Source: Halonotius aquaticus | GTDB taxonomy: Archaea; Halobacteriota; Halobacteria; Halobacteriales; Haloferacaceae | DNA length: 64,000 bases | Assembly (NCBI RefSeq): GCF_003605575.1 | Contig: NZ_QKNY01000013.1 | Span: 1-64,000 of the forward strand | Direction of reading: 5' to 3' | Shown: piece after piece, positions 59,609 to 64,000 of the stretch | How positions within the stretch are numbered: the stretch's first letter is position 1 | Layout: the number at the start of each line of letters is the position of its first letter | Translations under genes and position numbers: made by a program | The notes under the pieces: model-generated | What the model saw: only the letters and a program-made list of their open reading frames with translations | What the model was told of the DNA's origin: nothing | The model's database searches: none

Positions 59609-61099
59609 TTATTCGACGCCGGTAATCTCGATACGAACGCCACCAGTCTTGCTGTCGGCAACTGCCACATCCCACCCGTGTGCAGCCGCGATTTCATTGA
59701 CAATATAGAGCCCCAAGCCGGTTCCCTCACGGCTTGTCGTGTAGCCCCGCTCGAAAATCGTCTCGCGGTCGTCGACCGGAACCCCCGGGCCGTTGTCGGC
59801 AACAAAAAAGCCGCCAGCGCAGTCGCCGACCGTGATCGTCACCTCGCCATCGGCGTGGTCGACACTGTTGCGAAAGAGGTTGTCGAGCAGTTGGCGGAGT
59901 CGACTCCGGTCAGCTGTGAGTGTGCGTGCCGTCTCGACGTGGAGGGTTGCCGTCGCAGTCGACAGCGTCGTCCAACACTCACGGGCGACCGTCTCAAGTG
60001 TAACCACTTCAACATCGTCGATCCCCTCGCCCTGTGTGGCTAAGACCAGCAGATCGTCGATCAACTGTGCCATCCGATCGACGGCCCGTTCGGCGCGCTC
60101 GAAGTGTTCGGATTCGCCCGTCTCTGCGGCCAACTCCAGTGAGCTCCCTATCACGTGTAGTGGGTTCCGGAGGTCGTGGCTGGCGATGCTGGCGAACTCT
60201 GCGAGCCGTTCGTTTTGGGCTTCGAGTTGCTGTTGAGTCTCTCGGTGGTCGGTGATATCGACGTAGTGTTCGATCCGGCCGCCGGCGTAGGGCCCGTCGG
60301 GGATCGGGTAGCTGGAGTGTTCGAGCCACCGATCGGTGCGGCTGTCGTCGCCGACGACATGGCAGGTGAACTGCTCGACGTAGGTGTTGTCGTTGTAGGT
60401 GGCACACACGGTCTCGGCGAACCGCTCGGGCTCAGCAAAGATGTGTTTGAGACGGTCGTTGATGAGGCGCCGTTTGTCTCTGCCGAGGACGTCGGCACGG
60501 TCGATGCCAAAGTAGTCCTCGATGCCGTCGTTCAGCCAGACGACCGAGAAGTCGCTGTCAAGGACGAAGGTGCCGACCGAGGAGATCGCCAGCCCATCTT
60601 CGATGAGCGATCGGTAGGCTGGTTCGTTGTCGCTCGCTGTGTCGATATCGGTTGTCTCGCGGTGTTGGTCACAGGCCCTTGCGGTTTGGTGGCTCGATAT
60701 CGTCGCGTCGGTGGTGTCGGTCGTCGGTGGGGTGTCGACGGCCGTGCGAATTCGGTTTGCCAGTGTTGTCGTGTGATCGTGGTTCACGTCGCTAGTGGGG
60801 GCTCCACCGGCTGTTCCCTCGCCGACGACCGGTGGATCACGTGGCGGCGGCGCAAGCAAACACGGACACTCAGGAGCGTCATTCCAAAGCCCACGGAGTT
60901 CGGTGCCGTCGCTTCCACTGACCGCTGTGGGGCCGACGACGATACAATCAGTCGGTGTTGTCGACAACTGGGCACGCCCCTCTGCCACGCTGTCGGTCGT
61001 CCTCACGTCGAAGCCATCGCGGTCGGCCAGCGGCGGCGACTTCGATCCGGGCGTCGAACCGCTGATATAGAGGACGCGGATCGCTGCAGGCATTACCAT
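59609..61099 (-). CDS. PAS-domain soluble histidine kinase
   Basis: 496 aa. A degenerate receiver-like N-terminus (about 1-95) and a low-complexity linker precede a PAS domain (about 170-285), HisKA with H308 in SHDLRNPLHV, and a HATPase (N box LLDNLFRNSVDH, G1 FFVADNGPGVPV, G2 GTGLGLYIV). No membrane helix. The catalytic core is a close paralogue of that at 33398-34426. An AT-rich palindrome lies 55-76 nt upstream of the start. Confidence 0.92.
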   Translation of the reverse strand: MVMPAAIRVLYISGSTPGSKSPPLADRDGFDVRTTDSVAEGRAQLSTTPTDCIVVGPTAVSGSDGTELRGLWNDAPECPCLLAPPPRDPPVVGEGTAGGAPTSDVNHDHTTTLANRIRTAVDTPPTTDTTDATISSHQTARACDQHRETTDIDTASDNEPAYRSLIEDGLAISSVGTFVLDSDFSVVWLNDGIEDYFGIDRADVLGRDKRRLINDRLKHIFAEPERFAETVCATYNDNTYVEQFTCHVVGDDSRTDRWLEHSSYPIPDGPYAGGRIEHYVDITDHRETQQQLEAQNERLAEFASIASHDLRNPLHVIGSSLELAAETGESEHFERAERAVDRMAQLIDDLLVLATQGEGIDDVEVVTLETVARECWTTLSTATATLHVETARTLTADRSRLRQLLDNLFRNSVDHADGEVTITVGDCAGGFFVADNGPGVPVDDRETIFERGYTTSREGTGLGLYIVNEIAAAHGWDVAVADSKTGGVRIEITGVE

Positions 61100-61153
61100 A
61101 GCTGTGAACGGTGCGCAGAAAATAGTGCCGATTGCTATCTGAGTGTAGCTGAA

Positions 61154-61175
61154 ATATAGTAATTATATACTATAT
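61154..61175 (-). promoter_or_regulatory. AT-only palindrome between the kinase and top6A
   Basis: ATATAGTA (61154-61161) and TACTATAT (61168-61175) form a perfect 8-bp inverted repeat around ATTATA in GC-rich surroundings. It may be the kinase promoter with an operator, or help terminate the top6BA transcript. Confidence 0.45.
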
Positions 61176-61189
61176 ATTCGCTAAATCGG

Positions 61190-62284
61190 TTAGAGAACGC
61201 CCATTTGGTCGAGTCGTTCCGGCAGATAGGTTTCGGTGACGAAGTCCAGTCCGTTAGCCGCCAGCGACTGCTGTTCGGCCTTTTTGCCGATATCGAGCTG
61301 GAGTTCGATCTGCTCCTCCCAGTAGTCGGTCTGGAAGCGTGGATCGGTGAGCTCGGACTCAAGGGCGTTGATATCGGAGTCAGCCAGCGGATCGGTCGGC
61401 AGGTCGTACTCGACGATATCGCTCGGCTGGATGCCGACGTAGCGCGCTTCGGGCGTGGCGAGATGTTCCGAGAGGTGGGCGGATTTAATCGAGCCGTAGG
61501 CGACCGAGCCGTAGATTCGGTACGACCACGGGTCGCCGTCACAGAAGACCACGACGGGCAGATCGAGTTCGTCGTGGAGCCGTTTGGTGATCCGGCGGGT
61601 CGCCCGGGCTGGCTGGCCTTTGAGATGGACGACGAGGCAGTTGTACTGCTCGTCGAACCCATTCTCGATGAGTCGATCCCGCATGCCGCCGGTCTCGACA
61701 CAGAGGACAAAGTCGATATCGGCATCGAGGAACTCGATGGTGTCAGGATTATTCGGGATCTGATAGCCGCCCTCGCCGACATCCTTCTGACAGTGGATCT
61801 CGCGTTCGCCGCGGCGGGTCTGCTCGCGCAGTTTGAGCGGCCCCATCAGCGTTGCCCCGGACTCCTCGGGGCGCATGTGGAAGTCCTCGCGGGTGACCTC
61901 CGAGACGATTTCGAGATCCTCGATCATCTGGTTTGACTCGTCTTGGTCGGAGAAATGGGCTTCCTCGTTGTCCCAGGACTCCGAGAGGTAGTAGAGTTCA
62001 CGCAGTGTGGAGGAACGACCCTGATCGAGTTGGTCGGCGAGGAATTCGATGGTGTACACAGCTTTCAGCAGCTTGCGAGCCCCACGGACGGAGTTCGCGC
62101 TGCGGGTCGACGTGCGATCGCCGTAGACCCAGACCCCCGAATCGGGATCGTACTCGATGTTGCTCTTCGTTCGGGTTGGCAGCGTCATGTGCGGGATTTC
62201 ACCGCCGGCAAACTGGTCGTAAAACTCCGCGGCGAGGTCGATAAGCTGTTCGCGGGCGCGTTCTTCGTTGAGTTTCGTGCTCAT
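61190..62284 (-). CDS. top6A: DNA topoisomerase VI subunit A
   Basis: 364 aa. The catalytic tyrosine lies in [10 protein letters not shown] within the winged-helix 5Y-CAP domain, and the Toprim metal site is [15 protein letters not shown] with an upstream [10 protein letters not shown] glutamate. It is the Spo11-like DNA-cleaving subunit, working with Top6B to relax and decatenate DNA. It follows top6B by 15 nt. Confidence 0.97.
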   Translation of the reverse strand: MSTKLNEERAREQLIDLAAEFYDQFAGGEIPHMTLPTRTKSNIEYDPDSGVWVYGDRTSTRSANSVRGARKLLKAVYTIEFLADQLDQGRSSTLRELYYLSESWDNEEAHFSDQDESNQMIEDLEIVSEVTREDFHMRPEESGATLMGPLKLREQTRRGEREIHCQKDVGEGGYQIPNNPDTIEFLDADIDFVLCVETGGMRDRLIENGFDEQYNCLVVHLKGQPARATRRITKRLHDELDLPVVVFCDGDPWSYRIYGSVAYGSIKSAHLSEHLATPEARYVGIQPSDIVEYDLPTDPLADSDINALESELTDPRFQTDYWEEQIELQLDIGKKAEQQSLAANGLDFVTETYLPERLDQMGVL

Positions 62285-62299
62285 GGTTTTGATCTTAGC

Positions 62300-64000
62300 T
62301 CAGGCGTTCAGCGTTAGTTTCTCAGTTTCGACACCCTCGACGGTGATGTCGAACTCGGCGTCGTCACCGACGGTGTAGGTAAGTTTGGTCTCCTCGCCGG
62401 CCGACAGCGACGGCGACCACTGGATAAACCACTCGCCGTCGAGGTCGACGACATTGGCTCCGTCGCCCTCGACATCGGTCGGTTCGACCGAAACGATCTC
62501 GGTGATCTCGGGTGTTTCGGCGCGATCAGAGTAGTTCTCGACGTGGAGCGTCACGGTGTCGTCGTCGACTTCGCGGTCGATACAGAGGTTGTTCATGATC
62601 CGGCCCATCGCGGCGTCGATGTTTGGTCGCTCTTGGCCGGTCACCTCGGCGACCTTGTCGGCCATCTCGGGGAGAATCTGGCTGAGAACGCTCTGTTTCT
62701 GCTGGCGTTTCTCAAGGGAGCGTCGCTTGTTGAGATAGGATTTGAGTTCCCGGGCGGCCTCTCGGATCGCCAACTCGATCTCATCTTCGATCTCGGGGAT
62801 GTTTGCGATGGCGTCCTTCGATTCGCTGGTGAAGGGAACGTTTGTTGAGGCAACGTGAATCATCAAGACGGCCGGCCCGTTCGGCAGGCCACTCCCGCCG
62901 GGCTGATCAAGCCCGTAGTTCCGCCAGCCGATCTGTTTGACCACATCTGTTGAGCTACAGGCACCCTGCTGGTAGACCAGCGGGACGCGGTTGGCAAATC
63001 GCAGGAGATCGATCTTGCCTTCCGATTGGAGTTCCCCGCCGTAGGCGATGCCGGCTTCGACGATGAACGGGTCGCCGCCGTGAACTTCGGCGTCCCGTGT
63101 TGCGGCAGCAAAGAAATCCGCGTCGTACTCCTTGCGGAGCCCGGCCTCAACGAGATCGGCGGTGATCGGCGAGAGGCAGTCGGTCGGCGGCGCGAGGATG
63201 TCAGTCGCTCGCATCGCCTCCAACAGTTCGCTGGCGGTATCGCGGTCGCCCTCGATCTCGGTGATCTTTGGCACCTCGTCGGGAACGGTTCGGGCGGCCG
63301 TCCACAGCGTGTCGGTAATCTTCTCGCGGGCGGTCTCGCCGAGGGTCACATCGTCGTACTCAACGGTCGCATCGGCCGCTGCCTCGACCAACGCGGACAG
63401 ATCGTCGTGGGTTACCCGGAACCGCCTGGCCCCATCGTCGCCGAGTCCGTCGGCGCGGCGGGCCAAGCGTTCGGCGAGCGCTTGGACGGTTTCGTCGTCC
63501 TTTCGGCTGCTCGTGGCGTCGTCAACGAGGCCGTAGAGCCCGGGTGTGAGGTGATCGCGGCCAGGTTCTTCGCCGTTTGTTGCCTCGTCGTCATCGAAGG
63601 CGGTGAGTTCACCCCATGCGGCGGCGACGGCGTTTTCTCTCACCGTCGCCCCGAAGGTGCGGCCGGTGTCGGCTTCGACATCGTCGGCGATCTCGTCGAC
63701 GAGTTCCTCCAACTCGCTGTACGCTGTTCGATCCCGGCCGATCAGTGTCGACTCGATTTGCTCCGCAAATGTCTCAGTTGCCTCGGCTCCCTTGTTCGAG
63801 ACGGCCTTGGTGACCGCGTCTGCGATATCGATCCCGGTCGCCGGTGTCGGCCACGCGAGTTCTCTGCCAAAATGGCGGTCGCGGAAGCTATTGAGCACCT
63901 TGTCAGCAGTTTTCTTGCCGACGCGGGTGAACTCCTCCTGTAAAAATCCGGAGACGGAGTAGGATTCGGTCGCGGCAACCATCTTGATCAGCGTCCCAAG
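62300..64000 (-). CDS. top6B: DNA topoisomerase VI subunit B (5' end outside window)
   Basis: 566 C-terminal codons are present and the frame stays open to the window edge (…LGTLIK before MVAATESYS), so the GHKL ATPase N-terminus lies beyond 64000. Visible are the H2TH region ([13 protein letters not shown]), the transducer with [12 protein letters not shown] and [20 protein letters not shown], and a C-terminal Ig-like domain typical of haloarchaeal Top6B. It precedes top6A in one operon. Confidence 0.95.
   Translation of the reverse strand, partial: LGTLIKMVAATESYSVSGFLQEEFTRVGKKTADKVLNSFRDRHFGRELAWPTPATGIDIADAVTKAVSNKGAEATETFAEQIESTLIGRDRTAYSELEELVDEIADDVEADTGRTFGATVRENAVAAAWGELTAFDDDEATNGEEPGRDHLTPGLYGLVDDATSSRKDDETVQALAERLARRADGLGDDGARRFRVTHDDLSALVEAAADATVEYDDVTLGETAREKITDTLWTAARTVPDEVPKITEIEGDRDTASELLEAMRATDILAPPTDCLSPITADLVEAGLRKEYDADFFAAATRDAEVHGGDPFIVEAGIAYGGELQSEGKIDLLRFANRVPLVYQQGACSSTDVVKQIGWRNYGLDQPGGSGLPNGPAVLMIHVASTNVPFTSESKDAIANIPEIEDEIELAIREAARELKSYLNKRRSLEKRQQKQSVLSQILPEMADKVAEVTGQERPNIDAAMGRIMNNLCIDREVDDDTVTLHVENYSDRAETPEITEIVSVEPTDVEGDGANVVDLDGEWFIQWSPSLSAGEETKLTYTVGDDAEFDITVEGVETEKLTLNA

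Noticed and set aside
1-64000. CRISPR array, rRNA genes or insertion sequences
   Set aside because: No regularly spaced direct repeats of 25-40 bp, no rRNA signature and no transposase were found in the window.

Overview
The window is chromosomal DNA from a halophilic archaeon (class Halobacteria). The predicted proteins are strongly acidic (Asp/Glu-rich tails and linkers), coding DNA is GC-rich, and many promoters are TATA boxes about 25-35 nt before a start codon with no ribosome binding site, as expected for leaderless archaeal mRNAs. Lineage markers include TFB, aIF1A, topoisomerase VI, GatE, a mevalonate-pathway decarboxylase, L7Ae, S28e, L24e, an archaellin-type pilin, Bat/HalX-type regulators and CbtA/CbtB. 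The genus cannot be fixed from sequence alone. No rRNA operon, insertion sequence or CRISPR array was seen, so this is mostly core chromosome with small accessory patches.

Layout. 1-5.3 kb: membrane-anchored AAA ATPase, MFS transporter, HAD phosphatase, cold-shock protein, and a two-gene unit with a cysteine-free pterin synthase homologue. 5.5-8.3 kb: moaA, a soluble chemotaxis-type transducer and an Lrp regulator. 8.3-14.1 kb (all minus): zinc-finger microprotein, SIMPL protein, M29 aminopeptidase, XPB-type helicase, a PIN/ribbon-helix-helix pair with a palindrome over its promoter, and an NADH-dehydrogenase-like flavoprotein. 14.1-15.6 kb: an inverted-repeat element and the cbtB-cbtA-ferredoxin cobalt operon. 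15.7-19.1 kb: (phospho)mevalonate decarboxylase, plant-type ferredoxin, ASCH protein and pyrBI behind a hairpin-rich leader. 19.2-23.4 kb: glycosidase-like barrel, small membrane proteins, ThuA, UPF0058, TFB, tRNA-Arg and TatA. 23.5-30.7 kb: peroxiredoxin, dCTP-deaminase-fold protein, HD phosphohydrolase, then a PilB-PilC pilus motor with an archaellin-type pilin.

30.7-45.3 kb: aldolase/2-hydroxyacid dehydrogenase pair, aIF1A, a signalling island (histidine kinase, Bat-like regulator, HalX response regulator, two paralogous winged-helix proteins), a protein with an exact 20-residue repeat, a MATE exporter, a 7TM histidine kinase and a NYN nuclease. 45.3-50.2 kb: tRNA methylthiotransferase, tRNA-Ser followed by four consecutive hairpins and a 21-bp copy of its own 3' end, DsbA-like protein, SDR, FKBP and a TrmB-like regulator. 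50.3-59.6 kb is translation-centred: aEF1-beta with a zinc microprotein, L12-L10-L1 and L11, GatE, and L7Ae-S28e-L24e-Ndk. 59.6-64 kb: histidine kinase and the topoisomerase VI operon, with top6B cut by the window end.

The strongest leads for undescribed biology are cis-acting rather than new enzymes: the tRNA-Ser hairpin array with duplicated tRNA end, the palindrome on the RHH-PIN promoter, the box C/D-like leader before rpl7ae, and two competing hairpins before pyrB. The protein with five Tyr-Gly pairs spaced exactly 20 residues apart, the archaellin-type pilin beside pilBC, and the pterin synthase homologue without cysteine are the best protein leads.
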